DNA of 64,000 nucleotides, from positions 1 to 64,000 of the forward strand of contig JAFEAV010000006.1 in NCBI GenBank assembly GCA_018266215.1. The letters are read 5' to 3'. This document shows, piece by piece, positions 15,876 through 24,924 of the stretch (the first letter of the stretch is position 1; each line of letters opens with the position of its first letter). Both the position numbers and the translations under genes were made by a program. The notes below the pieces were generated by a model, which searched no databases, had not been told where the DNA came from, and worked only from the letters and a program-made list of their open reading frames with translations. The stretch comes from Cyanobacteria bacterium SZAS LIN-3 (lineage in GTDB: Bacteria; Cyanobacteriota; Vampirovibrionia; Obscuribacterales; Obscuribacteraceae).

Positions 15876-17477
15876 ATGTATCGGCCGAAGAAAGATCCTT
15901 CCCTCCTACCATTTATTCTGCAATGCCAGGAGGCGTTGCCGACAAGCGCTGATATGGCGGCGGTCCTGGCGGAAGCGCAGCGAAGTAATGTGCGGCCTGT
16001 GGAGATGCGCTTTTTTAAGCCAGGCTCAAATACGCCCATGACCCTGGCCGTAGCCTGCCCGCTCCAGGGCGAGCCGATCTGGGTCCTGAGCGAAGGTCAG
16101 CACCGAGACATTCACGAACTCTGGACCTACCCCTGCGGGGATCTGGCCTTTGTTCTCAATCTGGTTATTTCAGAGTGCACCGGCACCACCGCCGATATAC
16201 CGCTCGATCCCCAGGGCCCGAGCAAACTTGGTAACAGCCTGACCGGTACTATGGCCACGTCCATGCTTGGTCTTGCCGGCCAGACCAGCACCAGTGCCAC
16301 TATCGCCGCGGTCAGCGCCGCCCAGGCCCGGGCACTTAAAAATGCCACCATGGAAGGTGACCTGGCCGACATGCAGGTGCCCAACCTGCTGCAATCTTTC
16401 GCCATGGGAAAAATGACCGGACGTCTGTTTATCGACTGCAAAGAATCGGCCGCCGAATTGTTTTTTGACGACGGCAACCTGGTGCATGCCACAGCCCTGG
16501 AAGAACGCGGCGAATCGGCAATCAGCGAAATAGTTACCTGGGAAACCGGCAAGTTTTATTTTTACCGCGATGAAAAAACCACCGAGCAGAGTATCGTCAA
16601 ACGCCTGGACTTTATCCTTATGGAAAGTCTCACCTTGCTCGATCAGAGCAAAGCTCTGATCAAAGGCGGCATAACGATGGACACCTACTTGCAAAAAAAG
16701 AACCCGGGTCTATCGGAAGCTGAGTTTGAGCGAAGGGTGCAGGGTGGTGTGCCGGCCGATCTGGCGCAACAAAAAGACTTTTATCTCAAGGTCGACGGCA
16801 CAAGCAAATTGGGTGAAATCCTGCAACGCCGCCGCATGGGTAAATCCACCTGGGTGCCGATCCTCTTTAATATGATGAATTGCGATCTCTTAACCGTGGC
16901 AGCCGTCTCACCGACGCTGGATAAAACCTCAACGCTCAGTCCCACCCCCATTGATCGCTCCGCTATTGAACAAGTGGCAAAATCTATGGTTCGGGCCGAT
17001 ACGGGGATCCTGTCTTATCCCTCCTTTCTCTATTTCCTGGAGCAAGAGTTCATTCGCTTCGAGCGTCATCAGACGCCCTTTTCGGTGATCCTCTTCGACA
17101 TGGGTTACCTGCAACAAAACAGACTGATACCATTTTCCACCGAAGCATTGCAGGCGGCGATAGGTCCAATCAACGCCGCCAAAAGACAGCTCGATATGTT
17201 CACGCATTTTGAAGCGCTGAGCTATGCCATCCTCATGCCCCATACCGAGATACCGGCAGCCAGTATCCTGGCCAATCGCATCATGGAAATGCTGCGCGCC
17301 ACCAATTTAGGACCTATCAGTCCGCAATATCTGGCCTTCGCTTTCGGCATCGCGGCGGTGCCGCAGGACTGCCGCGATCTCGGCCTGCTCCTGGCCGCCG
17401 CCAAAGCAGCCAAGCTCACGGCCCAGAGAACCAACAATCCGGTCATGCTGTGGAAGGATGTCCCCGTTCCGACATGA
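15876..17477 (+). CDS. DUF4388 (PATAN-like) protein with degenerate GGDEF domain, paralogue
   Basis: 533 residues, same layout as the gene at 5066: an N-terminal domain (~1-110), a linker, DUF4388 at ~159-255 (MEGDLADMQVPNLLQSF, GRLFIDC, LFFDDGNLVHA), a helical linker (~290-345) and a GGDEF-like domain at ~370-525. The two proteins share many positions, for example DTGILSYPSFLYFLEQEF here against DTGLLSYPLFMHFMEVEF there. The active-site loop is FEALSYAILMPH, so diguanylate cyclase catalysis is again unlikely. The ATG at 15876 is preceded by TAGGA. The two copies are 10 kb apart with unrelated genes between them, so this is an old duplication and not a tandem one. Confidence 0.75.
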   Translation: MYRPKKDPSLLPFILQCQEALPTSADMAAVLAEAQRSNVRPVEMRFFKPGSNTPMTLAVACPLQGEPIWVLSEGQHRDIHELWTYPCGDLAFVLNLVISECTGTTADIPLDPQGPSKLGNSLTGTMATSMLGLAGQTSTSATIAAVSAAQARALKNATMEGDLADMQVPNLLQSFAMGKMTGRLFIDCKESAAELFFDDGNLVHATALEERGESAISEIVTWETGKFYFYRDEKTTEQSIVKRLDFILMESLTLLDQSKALIKGGITMDTYLQKKNPGLSEAEFERRVQGGVPADLAQQKDFYLKVDGTSKLGEILQRRRMGKSTWVPILFNMMNCDLLTVAAVSPTLDKTSTLSPTPIDRSAIEQVAKSMVRADTGILSYPSFLYFLEQEFIRFERHQTPFSVILFDMGYLQQNRLIPFSTEALQAAIGPINAAKRQLDMFTHFEALSYAILMPHTEIPAASILANRIMEMLRATNLGPISPQYLAFAFGIAAVPQDCRDLGLLLAAAKAAKLTAQRTNNPVMLWKDVPVPT

Positions 17478-17498
17478 TGCTCAGCCGACGCGGGCAGT

Positions 17499-19925
17499 TT
17501 ATTTATTGCTGCCGTCGCTGCCGGGCTGATAAGGCAGAGCCCAACCAGGCACATGAGTATGGTTCTGTGAGAGATAACCGGGTACCAGATTCATATTTCT
17601 GACGAAACTGTTCTGGCCGAGCATTTTGCTGCGCACGTCAATGTATCTGCCTACATCAATTGAGCCCCAGCCGGTTTCAGCATCCCAGCCTTTGCCGGCG
17701 GGATAACCCTTGACACCACCATCGGTATTACGACCGGAGACGACATCGTTAAACACACCGGGATTTTTAGCACCCATATTGTAGAGTTCAGGGTTCCAGA
17801 AACCAGTCGTCTTGCCGGTAGCCTTGGAAATGATCGCGGCAATTACAGCGTCGGCCGGAGCCGAGGCGCTCGTGCCGCCGATGGGCTGTACACCATCATC
17901 GGTCCAAACCTTCCAGCCTGATCTGGGATCACCGTTGGCGGCTATATCGGGTACGCCCCGTCCGTCGAATTTTGAACCGTTCAAGTTAGGAGGCAAGTCC
18001 ACGCCTTTCTGATAGTCTGGTCTGGGTGTCTTCATCGAGCGACCACCGCCGGACGCACCCATGCCGTCCCAACCGACTTCACTGTTGATCGAACCATCGG
18101 CGTTGAGCACCAGGCGAGTACCACCGGAAGCGGTGAAGTGTTCCAGACCGGCGGGCAAATCCACCTGCTGTTTGTGACTGGGAGAACCGTCGCCGGCTCC
18201 GTTATCACCGGAAGCAACTGTGATGGTGATGCCCTTGAGCGCGGCTCTCTTACCGGCATCGTTCATCAGTGCAATAGCCTGATTAGTCCAGCCGTCTTCA
18301 TACATGCCCCAGCTGATGCTGGCATGAGTGATCTGTGCTTCACCCGGTTTAGGGAAAGCAATGCGATCAATACCAGTCGGCATACCGGTGTCATTGTTCT
18401 CGGCTTCCACCATGACAGTCTTAGCTTTAGGCAGGGCCTGTTTGTGGATAAAGAGGTCAAGAGCGTTTTCGCCGTTAGCGCCTTGAGGATCATTGGCGGG
18501 CTCGGTCGAACCGGCATTGCGAATCTCGACAGTCTTGGGATCAATACCCTTCTTCTGCAGATAGCCTTCCCATTGATCCGGCAGTCTGCCGCCCAGGGAG
18601 AGGAAGCCTGTGACCTGGCCTTCACCTGTTGTGCCGGCCGGCACATTGTATGCTTTCATGACCTGCTCAACTTCCAGAGATTTCGCTCCGGCGGCTTGAG
18701 GATTCTTGGGTGTGATACCACCAACGGCACCACTGACTTCGCCTGCGGCGGGCTCCGCATCGGGCACGCCTTTCACGTAATTGGTTTTGAACTGCGGTCT
18801 GTTATCCAGACCGAGGATACCTTTGACGTGGGGAGCAAGATCGCCGGCCACCGAAATCGTGCCGGTACGGCCTCTAAATCTGACACCGCTTTGATGCTCG
18901 TATTCCTGCAGTTTGACGTCGAAAGCCTTCATCATAGACTCGGTCGAACCGGTCAAACGTGTCATGCCGGAGGCCGGATTGTGCTCGGCCACGGTCAGCC
19001 CGTGATCGGAGGCAAATTTGTTGATAGCGGCAACCGACTCGGGCGCAGCACCAAACTTGGCCGTTATCTCAGCGTCGGTCATCGGCTTTTGCATACCGTT
19101 GGAAATGCGCTGTACGGCTCGGTTCATCTCCAGGGCAGATCCCTTGGTTTGAGCGTAGAGATAAACATCCATCGGTGCGGCGGGATCAACGTCACCTTTC
19201 AGAGTGGCGTTAGCTGGAGCTTTCCTTTCAGTGTCCAGCAGCGTCGCCCTATTGCCCTCCATTTTTACACGCGACGCATAACCGGCTGAGCGAGTAGGCT
19301 CCAGCACATCGATATTGGGCACACCCTCCGTGGATTTAGGATTCCAGAATTTTTCTTTGGCATTGGCGAAGCCATCAAACTTTTCAGACAGCAGCATCTT
19401 GCCGGTGAAGCCGGCACCGATGCGATAGCCACCAGCGGCGATGGCAGAATTGACGATAAAGCCACCGGTCGCATCGCCAAGATTGGCTCCGGCCTTATTG
19501 ATATCGTCCATTGTCGTGGCGTTGGCGCCTTCTTTATAAGCGCTATAAATAGGACTGGCTGCTTTAGCCATAAAATAGAGACCGATACCGGCACCGGCAA
19601 TTTTACCGGCCACGCCTGTTTCGGGCAAAACAGTTTTTAAAACCGCACCCATAGCCGCAGATGTGCCGATCATTTCGGCGGTTTGCAGCGGATGTTGAAT
19701 ATCGTCGACTATTGCATGAGCCATTCCGGCAAATGTTTTCTCAGCACCAACCACAGTCGTCATACCGACTTTGCCCAGTGTGCTCGATGGAGCCGCCTTG
19801 GACTTATCTTGAATCCCCTGCTCGAGGAAATCATTGGCAATCTGTGCCATGTTCGCCTGGACTTCAGCTGAAGTGCGAGAGCCACTATTGCTTTGCGAGT
19901 CGCCTGGCTTGAATTGCTCAGTCAT
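17499..19925 (-). CDS. S53-family (sedolisin/kumamolisin-type) serine-carboxyl protease with unusual N-terminal module
   Basis: 808 residues from the ATG at 19925, chosen because GGAGGT lies 7 bases upstream; an ATG 18 bases earlier would put that site inside the gene. Residues ~65-185 are a hydrophobic Gly/Ala-rich module also seen in the genes at 23147 and 25934. Residues ~250-370 are a pro-kumamolisin-type propeptide. The catalytic domain has GENALDLF (E486, D490), VASGDNGAGDG (D574) and GGTSASAP (S686); the spacing matches sedolisins. The C-terminal calcium site is present (FNDVVSGRN, GKGWDAETGWGS). S53 enzymes are usually secreted acid endopeptidases, but no classical signal peptide is seen here. 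Confidence 0.88.
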   Translation of the reverse strand: MTEQFKPGDSQSNSGSRTSAEVQANMAQIANDFLEQGIQDKSKAAPSSTLGKVGMTTVVGAEKTFAGMAHAIVDDIQHPLQTAEMIGTSAAMGAVLKTVLPETGVAGKIAGAGIGLYFMAKAASPIYSAYKEGANATTMDDINKAGANLGDATGGFIVNSAIAAGGYRIGAGFTGKMLLSEKFDGFANAKEKFWNPKSTEGVPNIDVLEPTRSAGYASRVKMEGNRATLLDTERKAPANATLKGDVDPAAPMDVYLYAQTKGSALEMNRAVQRISNGMQKPMTDAEITAKFGAAPESVAAINKFASDHGLTVAEHNPASGMTRLTGSTESMMKAFDVKLQEYEHQSGVRFRGRTGTISVAGDLAPHVKGILGLDNRPQFKTNYVKGVPDAEPAAGEVSGAVGGITPKNPQAAGAKSLEVEQVMKAYNVPAGTTGEGQVTGFLSLGGRLPDQWEGYLQKKGIDPKTVEIRNAGSTEPANDPQGANGENALDLFIHKQALPKAKTVMVEAENNDTGMPTGIDRIAFPKPGEAQITHASISWGMYEDGWTNQAIALMNDAGKRAALKGITITVASGDNGAGDGSPSHKQQVDLPAGLEHFTASGGTRLVLNADGSINSEVGWDGMGASGGGRSMKTPRPDYQKGVDLPPNLNGSKFDGRGVPDIAANGDPRSGWKVWTDDGVQPIGGTSASAPADAVIAAIISKATGKTTGFWNPELYNMGAKNPGVFNDVVSGRNTDGGVKGYPAGKGWDAETGWGSIDVGRYIDVRSKMLGQNSFVRNMNLVPGYLSQNHTHVPGWALPYQPGSDGSNK

Positions 19926-20324
19926 TAATTGGACCTCCAACATTTATGGCCAAATCAGTGGATAGTCAGACACTTTGAGCCTGACTGGTTTTGTGGTGTG
20001 GGGCCGAGCCGAAAAGGGGGACGGGTAATTACATTACCTGTCGGCGTAACATCTATGCGTTTAGGAGAAACTTGCTTCGATGAATTGAATATACTGCTAT
20101 TAATGTTAGCTGTCGATTATAAAAAAGTGCCTATAGTACGGGAATTACGAAGCCCAATTGATAAAAACTGGGGCAAATAACCGAATTTTGTCACAAAGGA
20201 CAGTTTAGGCTGCCGATGCACGGGTAGCGCAAAATCCGAGTAAAACAGAAAGACGAAAGAGCAATGCCCCTTCGTCTTCCTTTTATATGCGTTTAGCGTT
20301 GAGCCTGTTTAGCCAGGCCTGCCA
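19926..20324. other. 399-base intergenic region
   Basis: No convincing gene is seen. On the reverse strand a consensus -10 TATAAT lies at 20116-20121, possibly for the protease gene, but no clear -35 accompanies it and the leader would be about 190 bases. A 6-bp inverted repeat with a TAC loop (GGTAAT/ATTACC, 20024-20038) lies in that leader. The terminator of the next gene lies at 20250-20278. Confidence 0.5.
20250..20278 (-). terminator. Intrinsic terminator of the secreted-protein gene at 20325
   Basis: On the reverse strand AAGACGAA pairs with TTCGTCTT; after one mismatch, four inner pairs (one of them G-U) close a 3-base loop. TCTGTTTT follows the stem. It lies 47 bases after the stop of the gene at 20325-20894. 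Confidence 0.65.
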
Positions 20325-20894
20325 CTAAAAGATTTTGTACTCGTAGCTGGCTGCCAGCTGCTTATTGCCCTGATGAGATTCAGTCTGCATGTCCTGAGCC
20401 AGTTTGTCGTAATCACAGTAGATATCGAGAGCGCGTCTGAAATATTCTCTAGTTTCAGCGAATTCCGAATCTTTGGGACGTTTCGCTTCAATAGCCTGGA
20501 GGCGAGCGATGAAACTGTCTGCTTCACTGCTATCCAGTTTACCGGCTGCGCGTTCCGAGATGATGCGGGCAAGCAGATCGTCTCTGCGGATGCTGGCGTC
20601 TTCACGAGCACAGGGATAATAGATGGTCACACCGTTGGACGCTACATAGCGTTTCAGCAAGATGGGAAATACAGCCGGAACAGTGGTTGATTGTCCGGAA
20701 GTGTTCGTCACGACCATCATTGGGGCTTTTGTCGAAATTGTAGTGACCGAAGTCGTAGTGACTTCTACGCCACCAGCCTGCCGGGTAGTACTTTCCGAAA
20801 CAGTCGTCTCAGCTGCAAACACAGGCAGAGCACTCAAAGCCATTGTCGCCATTGCCAGAACGGCCGGGCGCGCATTCCGAGTTGCATTAAACAT
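20325..20894 (-). CDS. Secreted protein, unknown function
   Basis: 189 residues. A clear Sec signal peptide (basic N-terminus, LAMATMALSALPVFA, cleavage after AFA/VFA near residue 27) is followed by a Thr/Val-rich strand region (~30-75). A helical, charged region follows (RRDDLLARIISERAAGKLDS, ~103-122) to the end. No family is recognised. A strong GGAGGAGA site precedes the ATG. It has its own terminator at 20250-20278 and is probably monocistronic. Confidence 0.75.
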   Translation of the reverse strand: MFNATRNARPAVLAMATMALSALPVFAAETTVSESTTRQAGGVEVTTTSVTTISTKAPMMVVTNTSGQSTTVPAVFPILLKRYVASNGVTIYYPCAREDASIRRDDLLARIISERAAGKLDSSEADSFIARLQAIEAKRPKDSEFAETREYFRRALDIYCDYDKLAQDMQTESHQGNKQLAASYEYKIF

Positions 20895-21029
20895 GTTATC
20901 TCCTCCAAAAGCCTATACACAACTGTTACGACCAGTCGCAAAGGCTTTGGTTCCTGAGGTTGCGTTTTATTTACAAGCGATCCTTTATATAGGCAATAGT
21001 CAACAAGGTTACTCTCGGGAAATGCCCGC

Positions 21030-22175
21030 TTAAAGGCCCGGAGATGCGGTCATGGAGGCCACTTCGGCAGAAAGGATGCCAAGATAATCGCGACAGGACT
21101 GGACCAGGGCGGCAGCTTCCTTCCAGTTTTCCTGGCGAATGGCACGCTTCAAAGAGCTGACATCCTTTTGCATACCGGCAAGCGAGCTCAAAGCTCTGGC
21201 AGGTTCACTGTGGTGGCGCTCCAGAAGCTCAATTATTGCCGCGGCAGTCTTTTTAAAGGATAGATTAGCTCTATCGCCACTATCCTCCGAGGCCCCACGC
21301 TCGTCAGTGTCTGCAGTGGCACTACCTGTCGGATCGGCAAGATCCGCACGCATAGCGGCTTTCATCAAGGCAGTAGACTCAATAGTACCGAGACGGACAA
21401 AATTCTCCATCCCGGTCACGTCTCCTTCCAGATACGCGTTTATCGCTGACTGCAAAAAATTTTCCAGAGCATGGATCTTTGATCGGGCGCCGGGCATACT
21501 GTGACTAAACTGTTCAAAAGCGGCAATGCCCGCATCCCAGGCCAATTGAAACAGCCCTCGCACCGCCCGCGCTTCCTGTTTCGGTGCATATAAGGAATCT
21601 CTTGCTAGACTGGCGTAAATATACTGGCACCAGATCAGTCCACCAGTGGCGGTATCACTGACAATAGTCGGATCATTGTCATCGTTGCGAGCATAGCTCT
21701 CAATTGCATCCTGCAGGATAAGCACAACAGCCGAAAGATGCGTCCTCAGCTCGCGGGAAAGGGCGATATTTTTGTACTCGATCAAAAGCTTGATGCGACA
21801 GATTGCCTCCTGCAACTTTTCGATTATCAGTTCACTGCTGCCGTCTATTGGTGTGGTAATGAAAGTTTGACTGGTACTGAGCGGCGCCGCCTCGGTGTGA
21901 GCGTGTATTTCAGCCAGCTCGTAATGCAGCAGGCCGCGCTCCGAATGTTCGATGGACAGTCTGGTTTGATTGTGCGCGAGGGCCTTTTTTGCTTTTCCGT
22001 ATGCTCTCTTTGCCTTCTCCAGACGCATGGAAAAAAGATCAATAAAATTGCCCACCTCAAGATCGGCAGTATAGGGAGCATCCCCAATAACAGTCGCCAG
22101 TCTGGCCAGCACCTGACTGGCTTTTTCAGAGGGTGTCTTTTTGCCGAAATTTTCTATGCGTTCAAAAAATTCCAT
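21030..22175 (-). CDS. Helical cytoplasmic protein, unknown function
   Basis: 381 residues, almost wholly helical in composition with heptad-like stretches, no signal peptide and no membrane helix. No family is recognised. An acidic, probably disordered linker (~283-305) separates an N-terminal domain from a shorter C-terminal helical domain. The ATG follows the stop of the upstream gene by 3 bases (TGAAGGATG), and AGG may serve as a ribosome site, so it is the last gene of the yqeY operon. Confidence 0.72.
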   Translation of the reverse strand: MEFFERIENFGKKTPSEKASQVLARLATVIGDAPYTADLEVGNFIDLFSMRLEKAKRAYGKAKKALAHNQTRLSIEHSERGLLHYELAEIHAHTEAAPLSTSQTFITTPIDGSSELIIEKLQEAICRIKLLIEYKNIALSRELRTHLSAVVLILQDAIESYARNDDNDPTIVSDTATGGLIWCQYIYASLARDSLYAPKQEARAVRGLFQLAWDAGIAAFEQFSHSMPGARSKIHALENFLQSAINAYLEGDVTGMENFVRLGTIESTALMKAAMRADLADPTGSATADTDERGASEDSGDRANLSFKKTAAAIIELLERHHSEPARALSSLAGMQKDVSSLKRAIRQENWKEAAALVQSCRDYLGILSAEVASMTASPGL

Positions 22176-22178
22176 CCT

Positions 22179-22655
22179 TCAATCCACCTCAGGGCTGTCC
22201 TTGCGCGCAGCGTCATCGAGCTCCCAGAACTCTGGAATGCGCTTCTCCAGCTCATCAAGCTTGCCCGACAGGACCTGCACAAGCTCCTGCAATTGCAGCT
22301 GCACTTTGGCCTGGGGTTCGATCAAATCAAAGAAACGATCATTGCCCAGCAAATGCTCCGTGCTCTCGGCAGCGACAATATCCTGCGCAAATTTGGCATA
22401 GAACCAGGCTACATTGTGCAGCCTGTCGACATTATCAAAGTCGCCCAGCGCCAGGCTTTTCACCGCCTCGGTAATGGTGGCGGTGGCATTGGAAATAGAA
22501 TTTTCGGCCAGCTCACTTTGATGATAAGATGCGGCGGCACTCCTGTGAGCGGCATCAATCTGCGCAATCAACTGCTCCAGAAAAGCAGTACGATTAACGG
22601 CCATTGTTCGGCGAGCGCTCTTATTCTTGTTCGGCACCGGCATAAAACAATCCAC
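22179..22655 (-). CDS. Small helical protein, unknown function
   Basis: 158 residues if the GTG at 22655 is used; ATG codons at 22643 and 22604 are alternatives, and the ribosome site is weak in each case. The protein is helical and acidic, and its body resembles the following gene's product in style: repeated short helices and a QLQLQELVQVL heptad pattern. No family is recognised. It lies between yqeY (18 bases upstream) and the 381-residue helical protein (3 bases downstream), so all three are probably co-transcribed. Confidence 0.65.
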   Translation of the reverse strand: MDCFMPVPNKNKSARRTMAVNRTAFLEQLIAQIDAAHRSAAASYHQSELAENSISNATATITEAVKSLALGDFDNVDRLHNVAWFYAKFAQDIVAAESTEHLLGNDRFFDLIEPQAKVQLQLQELVQVLSGKLDELEKRIPEFWELDDAARKDSPEVD

Positions 22656-22673
22656 AACTTCTCAGGGAAAGGC

Positions 22674-23114
22674 TCAGAGGAGTTCTCCCACGATCTGGCG
22701 CACTAGATTGCCGTCGGCAAGCCCTTTTAACTTGGGCATAACAGCCTTCATGGCATTGCCCTGATTGCGAGCATCGGCGGGCAGACCGTCAATTATCTGT
22801 CGCACCATCTCACGCACTTCGGCTTCCGACTTTTGTGCCGGCAAATACTTAATCAGCAGGTCGCGCTCCTGCACTTCCCGGCCGGCAAGCTCGGTCCGGC
22901 CGGCTTTGTTGTACTCGGCGATTGAATCGTTGCGCTGCTTCACCTGCTTCTGCAGGACCGCAAGCAATTCCTCCTCCGTCAGCTCGGCACCGTTCTTTTC
23001 TACCTTCTTGTAACCAAAAGCCGAGAGCGCCGAGCGCAAGGTATCAACGCCCAACTGATTGCGAGCCTTCATGGCTTCCTTGAGATCGGCTTCTATTTGT
23101 TCTTTTACGCCCAT
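22674..23114 (-). CDS. yqeY: GatB/YqeY domain-containing protein
   Basis: 146 residues covering the whole YqeY family: KEQIEADLKEAMKARNQLGVDTLRSALSA at the start, KQVKQRNDSIAEYNKAGR in the middle, then LIKYLPAQKSEAEVREMV and QGNAMKAVMPKLKGLADG. The fold is the tRNA-binding tail domain of the amidotransferase subunit GatB, here stand-alone. The exact role of YqeY is not established. A GGGGAA site precedes the ATG. It heads a three-gene operon. Confidence 0.93.
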   Translation of the reverse strand: MGVKEQIEADLKEAMKARNQLGVDTLRSALSAFGYKKVEKNGAELTEEELLAVLQKQVKQRNDSIAEYNKAGRTELAGREVQERDLLIKYLPAQKSEAEVREMVRQIIDGLPADARNQGNAMKAVMPKLKGLADGNLVRQIVGELL

Positions 23115-23146
23115 CAGAAAATTCCCCAGAAACTCTCCTTAGGGTA

Positions 23147-24688
23147 TCAGATCGATGGCTTGGCCGCATTGTCGCTTTCGGCCGCCCCGGCGCCGCCATG
23201 GGAGCCTGTCGTGCGAATAAGCACCTCGTGTTCCAGTACGCCGCTGCCGATATCGCCCATACGAGCCAGAACGCTCTCGGTCAGGCCGACCTCGGCCCCT
23301 TTTTTCAGGTCGCGAAAACGGTCGGTCAGTCCGCCCAGATTGAAGGTTGCAGGGCTTAGATCGAGATGCAAAAAGTCAAAGGCCCGCGCCGGAGACGGGG
23401 ACGAGGAAGAAGGCGCCTCGGCCATACCCAGGTGCCATTTGCCCTTCTGGTCGAGAAAGACGCGATTGCCGCCTGTTTCCACCGATGAAAGCACGCCGTC
23501 CTGACCGGTACGAAATTTTGTCCCATCGACAGTGGTATAGGTCCCCGGTTTTGCAGCTGCCTGCGCAGCATCAGCGGAGGCTCCCGGGGCTTCGAAATAA
23601 GAAGCCGGGTCCTTGCCTATGAAGGGTGATTTGGAAGCCGCCCCGTGCGCCCCGAAAGAGCCGCTTGTGGTGGGCGAAAACATACCTGTAAGAATGTCAG
23701 TCTCATCTCCGCCCTGGTGCAAGACCTTGGCCAATTCCAGCTTGTCCCTGAAGCCAAACGCCGAGCGATTGTTCTTAAACCAGAGGGCGGTGCCGTCCCG
23801 GGTCAAGACCATGACATTGCCGTCCTTAGTAGAACCAATATGCGATCCGTCGGGCATTTCACGCATGCGCATCGGGCCGTTAATGGGCAGCTCGGGGGTC
23901 CCGGCGGTGCCGGTTGTGCGCTCAAAGGCCCTGGCCATCGCCCCCAGAGGTTCGCCGGCCGTAGCCGGCTCGGCCAGTATTTTGCCCAGCGCCTCGGCCG
24001 AGACCTCAGTTTCTTTATAGCCCTGCAAAATCGTGCCCAGTTTGGTTGTGGCCAGATAGTTCTCACCCAACCGGGCGCCGGCAATACCGCCGCCCACCGC
24101 CAGGCCGTAATTGACGACAGCATCGCCGATATTATTGCCCAGTACCTTTTTGTCCAGTTCAAGATTTTCCGGATGGGCCCAGGTATCGCTCATCGGCCGG
24201 GCAAAGCGCCCACCCATATCGATCGCGGCGATACCGAGAAAAGCGCGACCGGCCCAGGTCGTGGCGGCGCTGATAATGGGACGCGGATTTTTACTGAGTA
24301 AGCAAAAGACCGAGCCCAGAGCCAGACCTGATACTGTCTCAAAAGCGGTGCGCCCTTTGTTGGCCCAGGCATCCCTGACACTCTCCATAATCCCGGGACC
24401 AATGTGCGATGGGAGACTGGCCAGAAGAGAGCCTTCAGCCCGCCAGCGATCCGAAGTCGAATAACCGGTCAGAGGTTGGGGCCGGACTGCGACTTCCGTC
24501 TCGTTGCCCACCGCGGGTTTGCCGCCGGTGATCATATCAGCGGCCTTAGCCAGGTCCACAGGCTGAGGCAAGCGATAGGCGCCGAAGTCGACAGGAGAAT
24601 TGGGAAAATTTGCCAGCTGCGTTCTGCCGTCGAGTCCGTCTTTGCCATTCACCGGTTCGGGAGAAAATTCATACGGACCGCTATTCAT
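23147..24688 (-). CDS. Unknown protein with the shared hydrophobic N-terminal module
   Basis: 513 residues from the ATG at 24688, preceded by AAGAGGA; an in-frame TTG at 24706 would remove that site. Residues 1-90 are polar. Residues ~93-216 are a Gly/Ala-rich hydrophobic module (GLALGSVF, WAGRAFLGIAAIDMGGRFA, NNIGDAVVNYGLAVGGGIAG) similar in order to those of the S53 protease at 17499 and the PHP protein at 25934. The C-terminal half has beta-rich repeat-like pieces (GNVMVLTRDGTALWFKNN, GVLSSVETGGNRVFLDQKG) but no recognised catalytic motif. There is no signal peptide. The function is unknown. Confidence 0.7.
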   Translation of the reverse strand: MNSGPYEFSPEPVNGKDGLDGRTQLANFPNSPVDFGAYRLPQPVDLAKAADMITGGKPAVGNETEVAVRPQPLTGYSTSDRWRAEGSLLASLPSHIGPGIMESVRDAWANKGRTAFETVSGLALGSVFCLLSKNPRPIISAATTWAGRAFLGIAAIDMGGRFARPMSDTWAHPENLELDKKVLGNNIGDAVVNYGLAVGGGIAGARLGENYLATTKLGTILQGYKETEVSAEALGKILAEPATAGEPLGAMARAFERTTGTAGTPELPINGPMRMREMPDGSHIGSTKDGNVMVLTRDGTALWFKNNRSAFGFRDKLELAKVLHQGGDETDILTGMFSPTTSGSFGAHGAASKSPFIGKDPASYFEAPGASADAAQAAAKPGTYTTVDGTKFRTGQDGVLSSVETGGNRVFLDQKGKWHLGMAEAPSSSSPSPARAFDFLHLDLSPATFNLGGLTDRFRDLKKGAEVGLTESVLARMGDIGSGVLEHEVLIRTTGSHGGAGAAESDNAAKPSI

Positions 24689-24797
24689 GGGATTCCTCTT
24701 TGACAAGCAGAGTTTGCTTTATTAATAAGATATGCTGAGTCAATCTCTAATCTTTGTCATTACGGTTTGTCCCCCTTAAGATGCAATAAAACAAAAT

Positions 24798-24820
24798 AAA
24801 CCGGGATAATACCCGGGTTT
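24798..24820 (-). terminator. Reverse-strand terminator-like hairpin without an adjacent sense gene
   Basis: On the reverse strand CCGGG-type arms (5 pairs plus an outer AAA/TTT after a bulge) are followed by TTTATTTTGTTTTATT, a good U-tract. The only reverse-strand gene upstream is ychJ, whose stop is about 480 bases away across the DUF2293 gene. If used, it would end a transcript antisense to that gene. Confidence 0.5.
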
Positions 24821-24924
24821 CGCCAGGGCACCACCGGCAGTAGCACATCGGCGCAGTCCAAAAGCAAGCGGGCGAATAATCCTTCCTGGTAATCTATAAT
24901 AAATTGACCAGCCGGGGAGCACTT

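Noticed and set aside
18138..19289. 383-codon forward open frame opposite the S53 protease
   Set aside because: The reverse strand carries all protease motifs in order, so this frame is a shadow.
19929..20180. Forward 83-codon frame in the 399-base gap
   Set aside because: No ribosome site and no recognisable pattern; the first part overlaps the leader of the protease gene.
21738..22706. 322-codon forward open frame opposite the yqeY operon
   Set aside because: It spans the boundary between two reverse-strand genes and lacks a start context; the reverse genes are closely spaced as in an operon.
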